Below, in pieces: positions 35,846 to 43,407 of a DNA stretch of 64,000 nt (the stretch's first letter is position 1; every line of letters starts with the position of its first letter). Position numbers and translations under genes: made by a program. The notes beneath the pieces were generated by a model. It was not told the origin of the DNA and made no database searches. It saw only the letters and a list, made by a program, of their open reading frames with translations. The stretch is from Lachnospiraceae bacterium (lineage in GTDB: Bacteria > Bacillota > Clostridia > Lachnospirales > Lachnospiraceae). Location of the stretch: the NCBI GenBank assembly GCA_021203205.1, contig JAJQBQ010000021.1, positions 1 to 64,000 of the forward strand. Direction: 5' to 3'.

Positions 35846-35873
35846 AGTATACCAAATGGGTTTAAAAAAGCAA
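35846..35873 (-). promoter_or_regulatory. Promoter of the NTPase pseudogene
   Basis: On the minus strand TTGCTT (35873-35868) and TATACT (35851-35846) are 16 bp apart, with a TGG extended -10. Confidence 0.6.
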
Positions 35874-35894
35874 CGAATATTTTCCACTCTTTAA

Positions 35895-36134
35895 GAGCGT
35901 ATTAATACAGAGAAGGTTTATAAGACTGCCGGTATACTTGACCAGATGTTAAATTTTTGCTGGGAGAGAGGACTTGAACCGGTGCTGATTCTTCTCGGAG
36001 GAAACCCGGACAATCGTATTGCAAATGATATTTTAAAGGCATACTTTGCACCTAAGTACTATTTTTACGACATTGCAACTGTGGATACTGCGAACGAATT
36101 GAATCAGCTTATAAATGAGAACATTGCTATCTGA
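35895..36134 (+). pseudogene. 3' fragment of a gene paralogous to 49294-50259
   Basis: The frame reads ERINTEKVYKTAGILDQMLN, then FCWERGLEPVLILLGGNPDN and ANDILKAYFAPKYYFYDIAT, ending INENIAI. It matches the last 80 residues of the two-helix protein at 49294-50259 (VYRIAGILDQMLIFCCERGL and so on). A stop lies just upstream and there is no start signal for the missing part. It is therefore a remnant left when the region was rearranged, and is followed by a good terminator. Confidence 0.85.
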
Positions 36135-36157
36135 AAAAGTATGTGGAGCTGATACAT

Positions 36158-36208
36158 AAACCATCCCAGCCTGTTACGAGTTGTTATCGAACAGGCCGGG
36201 ATGGTTTT
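36158..36208. terminator. Terminator after the gene fragment
   Basis: AACCATCCC-A-GCCTGTT and AACAGGC-C-GGGATGGTT pair over 16 bp with one mismatch, followed by TTAAT. It may also serve the converging minus-strand ATPase gene. Confidence 0.85.
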
Positions 36209-36323
36209 AATATCTGTTTTCTATGCCCACGAAGCGATGGCAGTCTCAGAAATACGTTATTCTGCTACAAAGTTTTTGCGACTTTAAATTTCCACTTTTT
36301 ATACAATATCCGCAACATTCCTT

Positions 36324-37664
36324 TTATAGATAAGGCACCATGTACATCGGCACCATCACAACGTCGGCATCCTTTCGCAGATCTTTCGTATAAACAAGAT
36401 ACTTCCGAAGCACCCTTTCCGAAAATTTTTCGGAAAATACATCAAGTGATTTGTGCGTTCGGTAGCCGGAGGACTTTACTTCGATCGGGCATATTTTATT
36501 TCCGCGAGACAGGAGAAAGTCGATTTCATAGCTGTGGTTTGAGGTATCGCTCGGCATGGTATAATAAAACAGCTCATTTCCGGATGCGCGGAGCATTTGC
36601 GCGACCATGTTTTCATAGACATAACCGAGATTTGCCGGAAGGGTGTCGCTTAATAGCCGTTCGTAAATAGTATTCTCCGTGAAGTCTTTATCCCGGAACG
36701 CAAGTGTAACAAAAAGCCCTGTGTCAGACAGAAACAGCTTGTAACGTCCGGGATCTCTGGCAAGCGACATGCCGACACTGGGATTATCCGCATGGTATGC
36801 GATATCAATTGTCATGGAATCAAGCATATCGGAAATCAGGTCGGCGCTTCGGCTTTCTCTCATATTCGAATCAATGCTTGATACCTGAAATCGGGAAGCA
36901 TTCTTCATAAGCTCGGCCGGAATGGAGCAGAACATCATTCCGGCTCGCCCGGAGGAGTCTATTTTTCTGAAATCCTCCTCGTAGAGATCCAGGATATTCC
37001 GTTTCATCTGATCCACCCTGCTAAAATTGTTCGTAACCAGATATTCATTCACTGCCTGCGGCATCCCGCCAACGAGCATGTAGAGTCGGAAATCCCGCAT
37101 CAGTCTGCGGTTCATGCCGTCCCCCAGAGATTTCCCGGATTCAAATACATTTTTTAAGAGACCGGAGGTTACCGTGTCTCCGAGGGCCCATCGAAATTCT
37201 TCATAATCCATCGGCAACATACGTATGCGTGTTTCCTCACTCGGGATTACAATGTTCTGGATGTTTTTGCGGATGCTTAAGAGCGACCCGGTTTCGATAT
37301 AATCGTAGCGGTGATCTTTTACCAGGTGTTTTATTGCCTGACGCGCCAGGGGTTCTGTCTGCACTTCGTCAAAAACGATGACGGAGCGGCGTTCATGCAG
37401 TTCTACCTGGTAAATCATTTGTAAACGCAGAAAGATATAGTTAAGATCCGAAATGTCCTCAAACAAGGCGTGAACTTCCTTTGATGCAATGGAAAAATCT
37501 ATGAAAATACAGCTGTCATATTCCTGCTCGGCAAACTCTTTTACTATGGTTGATTTGCCAACACGCCTTGCACCCTTCACCAGCAGGGCTGAATCACCGT
37601 CAGAATCCTGCTTCCACTGGAGCATGCGATCGTAAATTTTTCGTTTGAATGTTTTGTTGTTCAT
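36324..37664 (-). CDS. AAA_14/DUF4143 ATP-binding protein
   Basis: The 446-residue protein has a Walker A LLVKGARRVGKSTIVKEF near residues 27-44, Walker B RSVIVFDEVQ near 90, and a C-terminal DUF4143 domain with a PD-(D/E)XK-like core (SYEIDFLLSRGNKICPIEVKSSGYRTH). Genes of this family are very common in gut bacteria and archaea; function is unproven, and a defence or mobile role is often proposed. Start at 37664 is favoured because AAGAGG lies 8 nt upstream. Its promoter (37716-37743) is preceded by a direct-repeat array at 37756-37838. Confidence 0.88.
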   Translation of the reverse strand: MNNKTFKRKIYDRMLQWKQDSDGDSALLVKGARRVGKSTIVKEFAEQEYDSCIFIDFSIASKEVHALFEDISDLNYIFLRLQMIYQVELHERRSVIVFDEVQTEPLARQAIKHLVKDHRYDYIETGSLLSIRKNIQNIVIPSEETRIRMLPMDYEEFRWALGDTVTSGLLKNVFESGKSLGDGMNRRLMRDFRLYMLVGGMPQAVNEYLVTNNFSRVDQMKRNILDLYEEDFRKIDSSGRAGMMFCSIPAELMKNASRFQVSSIDSNMRESRSADLISDMLDSMTIDIAYHADNPSVGMSLARDPGRYKLFLSDTGLFVTLAFRDKDFTENTIYERLLSDTLPANLGYVYENMVAQMLRASGNELFYYTMPSDTSNHSYEIDFLLSRGNKICPIEVKSSGYRTHKSLDVFSEKFSERVLRKYLVYTKDLRKDADVVMVPMYMVPYL

Positions 37665-37715
37665 ATTGTGCACCTCTTAGGGAATTGTATGTATTTCGTT
37701 GCTCTGTCATGCGTT

Positions 37716-37743
37716 AGTATATCACAGGGGAATGAAAAATCAA
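37716..37743 (-). promoter_or_regulatory. Promoter of the AAA_14/DUF4143 gene
   Basis: On the minus strand TTGATT (37743-37738) and TATACT (37721-37716) are spaced by 16 bp, with TGA before the -10. Confidence 0.65.
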
Positions 37744-37755
37744 GCGGTAATGGCA

Positions 37756-37838
37756 AAAATCCCCCAATTTAAAACACCAAAAATGCACAGAATCCCCAAA
37801 TTTAAAACGACAAAATTGCACAAAATCCCTAAATTTAC
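37756..37838. repeat. 33-bp direct repeats upstream of the AAA_14 promoter
   Basis: Two full units (37756-37788 and 37789-37821) and a partial third share AATCCCC(A/C)AATTTAAAAC and CAAAA(A/T)TGCAC. They lie directly upstream of the -35 box, the position of operator or activator sites. Confidence 0.85.
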
Positions 37839-37911
37839 AAATATACAAGCAAAAAGATACTACATGTAAAATTCTGTGTAATAAAATGCCTGATTATTTT
37901 ACATAAGTTGC

Positions 37912-37941
37912 TTGACAGAAGGATGCTATTTGCTGTATATT
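37912..37941 (+). promoter_or_regulatory. Promoter of the small KEG-repeat gene
   Basis: TTGACA (37912-37917) and TATATT (37936-37941) are 18 bp apart; the start codon is about 120 nt downstream. Confidence 0.55.
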
Positions 37942-38066
37942 TAAGCAAATATTGCAAAGAAGAGCACTATTCTCTCCGAAAGTAGAAAACGGAGGTTACA
38001 AGAGCGGTTTACAGTATCACGCGCAGGAAGACTTTACCTGCAAACATGGAAGAAGAGGAGGTTTCT

Positions 38067-38282
38067 ATGGACGAGTTAATTCAATACATCATGGATGAAG
38101 GGAAAAGGGAAGGAAAAGCGGAAGGAAAAGCAGAAGGAGAAAAGATAGGAGAGAAGAGAGGTGAAAAGAAGGGGGAAAAGAAGGGACAGATGGATGTGAT
38201 CCGTTGGATGATCGATAATCCGAATGCGACGCCGGAACAGGCAATGCGGGAGTTTGGTCTTTCGGAGGGATTGATGGCATAA
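38067..38282 (+). CDS. Small charged protein with Lys-Glu-Gly repeats
   Basis: The start at 38067 follows GAGGAGG and gives 71 residues. A central highly charged stretch of EGKAEGKAEGEK/RGEKKGEKKG repeats is followed by MDVIRWMIDNPNATPEQAMREFGLSEGL. This arrangement is the usual C-terminus of Rpn-type (transposase-like PD-(D/E)XK) proteins, whose nuclease domain is absent here. It may be a remnant with a new start or a stand-alone small protein. It sits 45 nt before a glycerophosphotransferase gene. Confidence 0.6.
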   Translation: MDELIQYIMDEGKREGKAEGKAEGEKIGEKRGEKKGEKKGQMDVIRWMIDNPNATPEQAMREFGLSEGLMA

Positions 38283-38327
38283 AGAAGGATATTTCAGGAT
38301 CGACAGGGCTTTTCGGAGGATTTTTCA

Positions 38328-39473
38328 TTGAAACAATTCTTATTTATATTAAAGCAAATTTTTAAGATGCTCACCCAGCACGTTCTGCTGCCGCTGGTGT
38401 ATCGTTTTTGGCGTGTGGTCTATGTCGGCCGCACGCCGGATTTCATTATCTTCGCGGACGCGCATCACACGTCGCTGCCGGTCAGTATGGAGCATATTCA
38501 CCGGGAACTGGAGAGAAGAGGCTTCGCCCTGATCGATGTGTTTTGCGACTATGAAGCGATGTCGGCGAAGGAAACGTTTACCTCGGCGGCAAAGTTTATG
38601 CGGCTCTACGTACGAGCATCCCACGTGTTTATCTGTGACAATTTTCTCCCGGTCTCTTCCTGCAGGAAGAGGAGGGAGACGAAGGTGGTGCAGCTCTGGC
38701 ATGCCTGCGGTGCGCTGAAAAAGACCGGCTATGATGCGCCGGACGATGTGCCGCCGCATTATATCGGAAATGTATATAAAAATTATGACCTTGTCACGGT
38801 TAGTGCGCCATACTCCGTTCCTGCCTTTACCGGAGGCATGCGGCAGAAAGAAGGCGTGGTGCGGGCGACCGGAGTGAGCCGGACGGATGTCTACTTTGAT
38901 CGGGAATGGCGGGAAAACTGCCGGAAGAGATTTATTGAGGACCATCCTGAGGCGGCCGCAAAAAAAGTGATCGTGTGGGCACCCACATTTCGCGGAAACG
39001 CGGCAAATCCGAGCGGTGCAGGTTTTGAAGAGATCCGTGCGCTGGAAGAGTCGCTGGGAGATGAATATATCATCATTAAAAAGATGCACCCACATATGGA
39101 GAAGGCATTTCCGCTTTCAAATAGCCGGATCCCGACGGAGGAGCTGCTGGCTGCGGCGGATCTGCTGATCACAGACTACTCCTCAGTCATTTTCGACAGT
39201 GCATTGCTGGACACGCCATTTGTTTTGTTCGCGCCGGATCTGGATGAGTACCGGGAGCAGAGAGGATTTTACGTAGAGTATGAGAACATGAGCCCCTGGC
39301 TTGCCGAAAGCGGCGGCGAATTGAAAGAGCAGGTTTTAAAGGCGCTCGCCGACCCGTACAGCTCGGTGTGGCTTGCCGGATTTCGCGACCGCTATCTCTG
39401 CGCCTGCGACGGGAACGCGACGAACCGGATTTTAAGTCTGGTGGAGTTGGGATACTATAGGACAAGGGAGTAA
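38328..39473 (+). CDS. CDP-glycerol glycerophosphotransferase family protein (second paralogue)
   Basis: The 381-residue protein parallels the product at 31849-32967 over its whole length, including the N-terminus (ILKQIFKMLTQHVLLPLVYRFW). It shares VVQLWHACGALKKTGYDAPD, IIKKMHPHM and LLITDYSSVIFDSA. It probably transfers a polyol phosphate to a teichoic-acid-like chain; the two copies may handle different linkage steps. The start is TTG at 38328, with GGAGG about 11 nt upstream. The two paralogues are now separated by about 5 kb of mostly NTPase-related DNA, which suggests insertion between neighbouring duplicates. Confidence 0.88.
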   Translation: MKQFLFILKQIFKMLTQHVLLPLVYRFWRVVYVGRTPDFIIFADAHHTSLPVSMEHIHRELERRGFALIDVFCDYEAMSAKETFTSAAKFMRLYVRASHVFICDNFLPVSSCRKRRETKVVQLWHACGALKKTGYDAPDDVPPHYIGNVYKNYDLVTVSAPYSVPAFTGGMRQKEGVVRATGVSRTDVYFDREWRENCRKRFIEDHPEAAAKKVIVWAPTFRGNAANPSGAGFEEIRALEESLGDEYIIIKKMHPHMEKAFPLSNSRIPTEELLAAADLLITDYSSVIFDSALLDTPFVLFAPDLDEYREQRGFYVEYENMSPWLAESGGELKEQVLKALADPYSSVWLAGFRDRYLCACDGNATNRILSLVELGYYRTRE

Positions 39474-39477
39474 CAAT

Positions 39478-39507
39478 CCTTATTTTACACGCATCTTACA
39501 GACAGAA
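39478..39507. repeat. 30-bp direct repeat, left copy flanking the ATPase gene
   Basis: CCTTATTTTAC(A/G)CGCAT and TTACAGACAGAA recur at 41299-41328 with two differences in 30. The copies bracket the ATPase gene at 39607-41223. Confidence 0.85.
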
Positions 39508-39540
39508 ATTTTTTTGATTTTTCCGGATATTTATTCTGGC

Positions 39541-39569
39541 TTGCTAATGCCTAAGAAATGTGTTATAAG
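39541..39569 (+). promoter_or_regulatory. Promoter of the AAA-ATPase-like gene
   Basis: TTGCTA (39541-39546) and TATAAG (39564-39569) are separated by 17 bp. The -35 resembles that of the related pseudogene (TTGCTT). Confidence 0.5.
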
Positions 39570-39606
39570 AAGGAATGCAGAAGCAGAGTTTTGAACAGGA
39601 GGTGAG

Positions 39607-41223
39607 ATGATGGGAACATATTTGAATCCGAAGAGTATTGTAAATTTATACGGGAGAGAGACAAGAAAACCGTATTTCGTCGACAAGACAGAATTCTTAA
39701 GTGAACTCTTCCCTCTTGTGGAGCAGGAAGGCAGTAATATTTCTATTACGAGACCGAGAAGGTTTGGAAAATCTGTGATGGCCGCTATGATTGCTTCCTT
39801 TTTTAATAAGGGAACTGACAGCAGAGAACTGTTTTCCGGATTAAAAATAGCGGAAAACCCGAAGTTTGAAGATCATATTAATCAGCATAATGTGATTTAT
39901 ATTAATTTTAGCAAGGGACCGGGGGAATGCGGTTCCTATTCCCAATATATCACTTTCTTTGAAAAACGACTGAGTGAGGATATTAAGCAGGCATACCCTC
40001 AGGTGGTACACCGCGAAGGCGATACCATTGGTGCCATGCTTCACAATGTGATTGAGACTTATGATAATGAAACATTTATCCTGGTCTTTGATGAGTGGGA
40101 TTATGTTTTCCACAGGCCCTATTTTACAGAATCAGACAGAGGCAGGTTTACTGCTTTCCTTGGAGACTTAACAAAGGATCAGCCGTATATCGAAATGACT
40201 TATCTGACCGGAGTTCTGCCAATCAAGAAGTATTCCGTTAGTGATACCATGAACCACTTTGATGAATATAACATGGCAAACAGTGACATGTACAGTAAAT
40301 ATTTCGGTTTTACGGAAGCTGAAGTAGATGAACTATATCAACGTTATCTGAAAATATGCCGCGAACCGGCGATCACGCGCGAAGAGCTGGCAGAATGGTA
40401 CGATGGGTACCACACAAAAGATGGGGAGAGTATGTACAATCCCAATTCTGTCGTGCTTGCACTAAAACGAAATGATCTGAAAAATTATTGGGCGAAAGCG
40501 GGAGAACATAGCGAGCTGAAGGATTATGTGCTGGACGATATGGATGGTGTTCGTGACGCGGTGATCCTGCTGGCGGCAGGCGAACCTGTGAAAGTGGATA
40601 TCGATGAATATGCAACAGCAGCTCCGAAACTGGAGACGAGGGATGAGATACTGTCGGTCATGGCGATTTACGGGTATTTAAATTATTGCGATGGATATGT
40701 GAGAATTCCGAATAAGGAGCTCGGCATAGAATTCAATAAGATAATTCAGACGGCACCAAGGTTTAATTACATGCGTGGGCTCGAGAGAGAATCTCTGAAG
40801 CTTTTGCAGGCAACATATGAAGGAGATACGGATACCATCAGTGACGTGCTTGCATATGTTCATAATTCAGAGTCTCCGTTGAAGTCCTATAGTGATGAAG
40901 CGGAACTTTCCGGCAGTGTAAAGCTTGCATATCTGGCTGCGAGAAATAAATATGATATGCAACGCGAGGATCAGGCAGGAATCGGGTATGTGGATTACAT
41001 TTTCTACCCATATAACAGGGCAGATGATGGTATTATAATTGAATTGAAAGTGGATGATACCCCGGAGACCGCCTTGAAACAGATTAAGGATAAGAATTAC
41101 GCGATGAAGTTTCAGGGAAAACTGGGAGAACTGCCAAAGACGACGGGCAGGATTATCCTGGTGGGGATTGGTTATTACAAAAAAGATAAAGTACATCGCT
41201 GCAAGATTGAAATATTGACTTAA
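39607..41223 (+). CDS. AAA-ATPase-like protein with C-terminal PD-(D/E)XK nuclease domain
   Basis: This intact 538-residue member of the AAA-ATPase_like family begins GTYLNPKS...YFVDKTEFL. It has the P-loop ITRPRRFGKSVMAAMI, Walker B FILVFDEWD, and the LTGVLPIKKY block. The C-terminal nuclease-like core is GYVDYIFYP...DGIIIELKVD, followed by AMKFQGKLG and ILVGIGYYKK. It is the full-length counterpart of the broken gene at 34370-35772. AGGAGGTGAG precedes two adjacent ATGs (39607, 39610). The biological role is unproven. It is an AT-richer single-gene unit with its own promoter and terminator inside the polysaccharide cluster, bracketed by direct repeats. Confidence 0.88.
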   Translation: MMGTYLNPKSIVNLYGRETRKPYFVDKTEFLSELFPLVEQEGSNISITRPRRFGKSVMAAMIASFFNKGTDSRELFSGLKIAENPKFEDHINQHNVIYINFSKGPGECGSYSQYITFFEKRLSEDIKQAYPQVVHREGDTIGAMLHNVIETYDNETFILVFDEWDYVFHRPYFTESDRGRFTAFLGDLTKDQPYIEMTYLTGVLPIKKYSVSDTMNHFDEYNMANSDMYSKYFGFTEAEVDELYQRYLKICREPAITREELAEWYDGYHTKDGESMYNPNSVVLALKRNDLKNYWAKAGEHSELKDYVLDDMDGVRDAVILLAAGEPVKVDIDEYATAAPKLETRDEILSVMAIYGYLNYCDGYVRIPNKELGIEFNKIIQTAPRFNYMRGLERESLKLLQATYEGDTDTISDVLAYVHNSESPLKSYSDEAELSGSVKLAYLAARNKYDMQREDQAGIGYVDYIFYPYNRADDGIIIELKVDDTPETALKQIKDKNYAMKFQGKLGELPKTTGRIILVGIGYYKKDKVHRCKIEILT

Positions 41224-41257
41224 TCAGAGTCAGGACGGGAAACGTAAGAAAACAACA

Positions 41258-41304
41258 GGGCTGTCATATCAAAAGCTGTAAACTTTTGGTATGACGGCCC
41301 TTAT
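41258..41304 (+). terminator. Terminator of the ATPase gene
   Basis: GGGCTGTCATATCAAAAG and CTTTTGGTATGACGGCCC pair over 18 positions (two G-U or mismatched), followed by TTATTTT. Confidence 0.9.
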
Positions 41305-41328
41305 TTTACGCGCATTTTACAGACAGAA
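41299..41328. repeat. 30-bp direct repeat, right copy
   Basis: Counterpart of 39478-39507. It begins inside the tail of the terminator. Confidence 0.85.
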
Positions 41329-41573
41329 GCATATGATTTTTACAAACAGGCGGTAATATATGTAAAATATGTTGTCATGTGCAGAGACTGGCTGCGGAAA
41401 GGCAGAATTGTACGGAGAAAAATGCGCACACTAAACATGGAGAAAGTTACATGAAGGGCAACGCGGAGAGAAACAGGACCTGTGGGAGGTTCAATTGAAA
41501 AATACAGCGAGTGAGATCAGAATCTGAGAGATCCATGATGGGGATTTCAGGTCATTTCACTATGATTATGAGA

Positions 41574-41743
41574 GCTGCCGCCGGAAAGGCGGCAGCAAAT
41601 GACACACGAAAAGAACATTCTGAAATGATGAACGGAAAACTCGTGGCAAAAAATAATGTACTCCCTGCAGCCGCTGTGGGGGAGTTGGTACAGCAACCGA
41701 AGAAAAAATGGTGTAGTCGCTGTAGTGGTTTGGTACAGCGACT
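41574..41743 (+). promoter_or_regulatory. Structured leader before the glycosyltransferase operon
   Basis: The 530-nt gap after the ATPase holds no credible gene. It contains two perfect hairpins: GCTGCCGCC-5-GGCGGCAGC (41574-41596) and AGTCGCTGTA-9-TACAGCGACT (41715-41743). The second ends 2 nt before CAGGAGG, the Shine-Dalgarno of the glycosyltransferase. No T-run follows either. Leader control of translation is possible. Confidence 0.55.
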
Positions 41744-41760
41744 TACAGGAGGGAAATTTT

Positions 41761-43407
41761 ATGGAAGATGAGAAGAGAGAAAACTCTGGAAATTGTATGG
41801 TTTCCGTGATTATCCCGGCTTACAACGAGGAAAAATATGTACTGGAGGCGCTGGACAGCATTTTTGAGGACAACAGCGATTTTACAGATTTTGAAGTTAT
41901 TTTTGTCGATGACGCATCTGCAGACCGGACGCGTGAGCTTGTCCGGGCCTGTTACGGTGCAAACCGGCAGCTGCGATTTTTAAACGGTGAGGGACTGGGC
42001 GTTTCTCATGCGAGAAATATGGCGCTGGATGTGGCGCAGGGCAGATACATCATGTTCTGCGATGCGGATGACCGGCTGGCAAAGGGGGCGCTGAAGGCGG
42101 CTGTAGACAGGGCCGAGGAAACGAACGCTGATCTGGTGATCGGGCGCATGAAGAACTTTAACACGTTCGGGTACAGCACGGCAAAGGCCGCGGACACGCT
42201 TGCCGCAACAAAAGATGGAGAAATTTCGTCGGATCATCCGCTTCTGTACCGCACCATGATGATTACCGGGAAGCTTTATCGCAGAAACATGATCGAAAGC
42301 CGGCATATCCGGTTTTTGCCCATTTCCTACTCGGAGGATGCGGCGTTTTACATGGACTGCGTTTTTGCGGCCGAAAAAATCGTTGGCTGCGATCACATCC
42401 TGTATGAGTACCGCAAGCGGACATTTCTGGAGCAGCGCTCCGTGACACAGCAGCTGCGCCCGACTTTATGGGATGATTTTGACCGCTCGAACCGGTATGT
42501 GGAAGCGCGAATACGGGAAAATATTCCTGCCGATGAGCTGCCGGAATATCTGGACGGTTTTTATGTGCGGGTTTGCGAAAATATCGTGCGGGCCTTCTGG
42601 AGAAATTACTGGGTTCTGTCCGTGGAGACCAGAGATAAGATTGAAGAGCGGCTTGCGGATTACCAGAGCCGGATGACGAAGGAATCCTATCGGAGAGCAG
42701 CCTTTCCGAAAAAGGAATATATTTATTTTGGCCTGGATCACCTGTTTGCCATGCGGCCGTACCGGGTGAAAAAAGAAGAATCCATGCTCTGCTACGGCGT
42801 GGCGGTTCTGATTTTAGAAAGGATGTCCCAGGCCGGGCTCACCTTCACCCTGGAAAGCCTTTACCGGCAGGATTTTCCGTCCTTCTGTGTGATCATGGAG
42901 CACCCGGAACGGGATTTGCCGGAAAAATTTCGCGCCATGGAAAACATCTACGCGGTGGGGGACCGGGTCACGGCCGATTTTGTTCTCCCACTTAAGGAAC
43001 CCATGGGGATGATCAGTTCCGGGCTTTCCAATATGCTTCGCGGCCTGCTGGATGTTCCGGGGGCGGGTATCATCATAGCGAATACCAGAGACAAAGAAGG
43101 AAAAAGCGTGAGATATCGTGTGCGGAACCGACTGCGCCGTTATCTCCCCGCGTGCATTCGCAGGCAGCGGTGGCTGCCTTTCCTGCGGGATTCTGTCTGT
43201 GGTTATGCGGACAGTTTGTGGCGGACAGAAGCATATCAAAATTATATCGTGGAGGGCAGGCTGCCTGCCGGAAAAATACTGCAGAGCCGACAGGCGGTCT
43301 TTGTCGATTACGGTGACCGTTTCCGGCGAAAGGAAGACGTTGTATGGAATATAGTGACGCAAAAATCAGCACCATTGTGCCGGTATACAATGCAGAAAAA
43401 CATTTAA
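41761..43407 (+). CDS. GT2-family glycosyltransferase with extra C-terminal domain
   Basis: The N-terminal 230 residues are a GT-A fold: VSVIIPAYNEEKYVLEALDSI, VIFVDDASADRT, and the donor-binding DXD-type motif MFCDADDRL, then EDAAFYMDCVF. The start at 41761 follows AGGAGGG; longer frames are unsupported. Residues about 330-548 form a second region I do not recognise (CYGVAVLILERMSQAGLTF...), possibly a degenerate second transferase. It probably adds a sugar to the surface polymer at the cytoplasmic face. It overlaps the next glycosyltransferase gene by 64 nt, so the two are tightly coupled. Confidence 0.87.
   Translation: MEDEKRENSGNCMVSVIIPAYNEEKYVLEALDSIFEDNSDFTDFEVIFVDDASADRTRELVRACYGANRQLRFLNGEGLGVSHARNMALDVAQGRYIMFCDADDRLAKGALKAAVDRAEETNADLVIGRMKNFNTFGYSTAKAADTLAATKDGEISSDHPLLYRTMMITGKLYRRNMIESRHIRFLPISYSEDAAFYMDCVFAAEKIVGCDHILYEYRKRTFLEQRSVTQQLRPTLWDDFDRSNRYVEARIRENIPADELPEYLDGFYVRVCENIVRAFWRNYWVLSVETRDKIEERLADYQSRMTKESYRRAAFPKKEYIYFGLDHLFAMRPYRVKKEESMLCYGVAVLILERMSQAGLTFTLESLYRQDFPSFCVIMEHPERDLPEKFRAMENIYAVGDRVTADFVLPLKEPMGMISSGLSNMLRGLLDVPGAGIIIANTRDKEGKSVRYRVRNRLRRYLPACIRRQRWLPFLRDSVCGYADSLWRTEAYQNYIVEGRLPAGKILQSRQAVFVDYGDRFRRKEDVVWNIVTQKSAPLCRYTMQKNI

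Noticed and set aside
37756-37838. CRISPR array
   Set aside because: Repeats are contiguous without spacers and sit at a promoter; no cas genes.
41511-41771. 86-codon frame before the glycosyltransferase
   Set aside because: It runs through the leader hairpins and ribosome binding site of the next gene; no family match and no convincing start.
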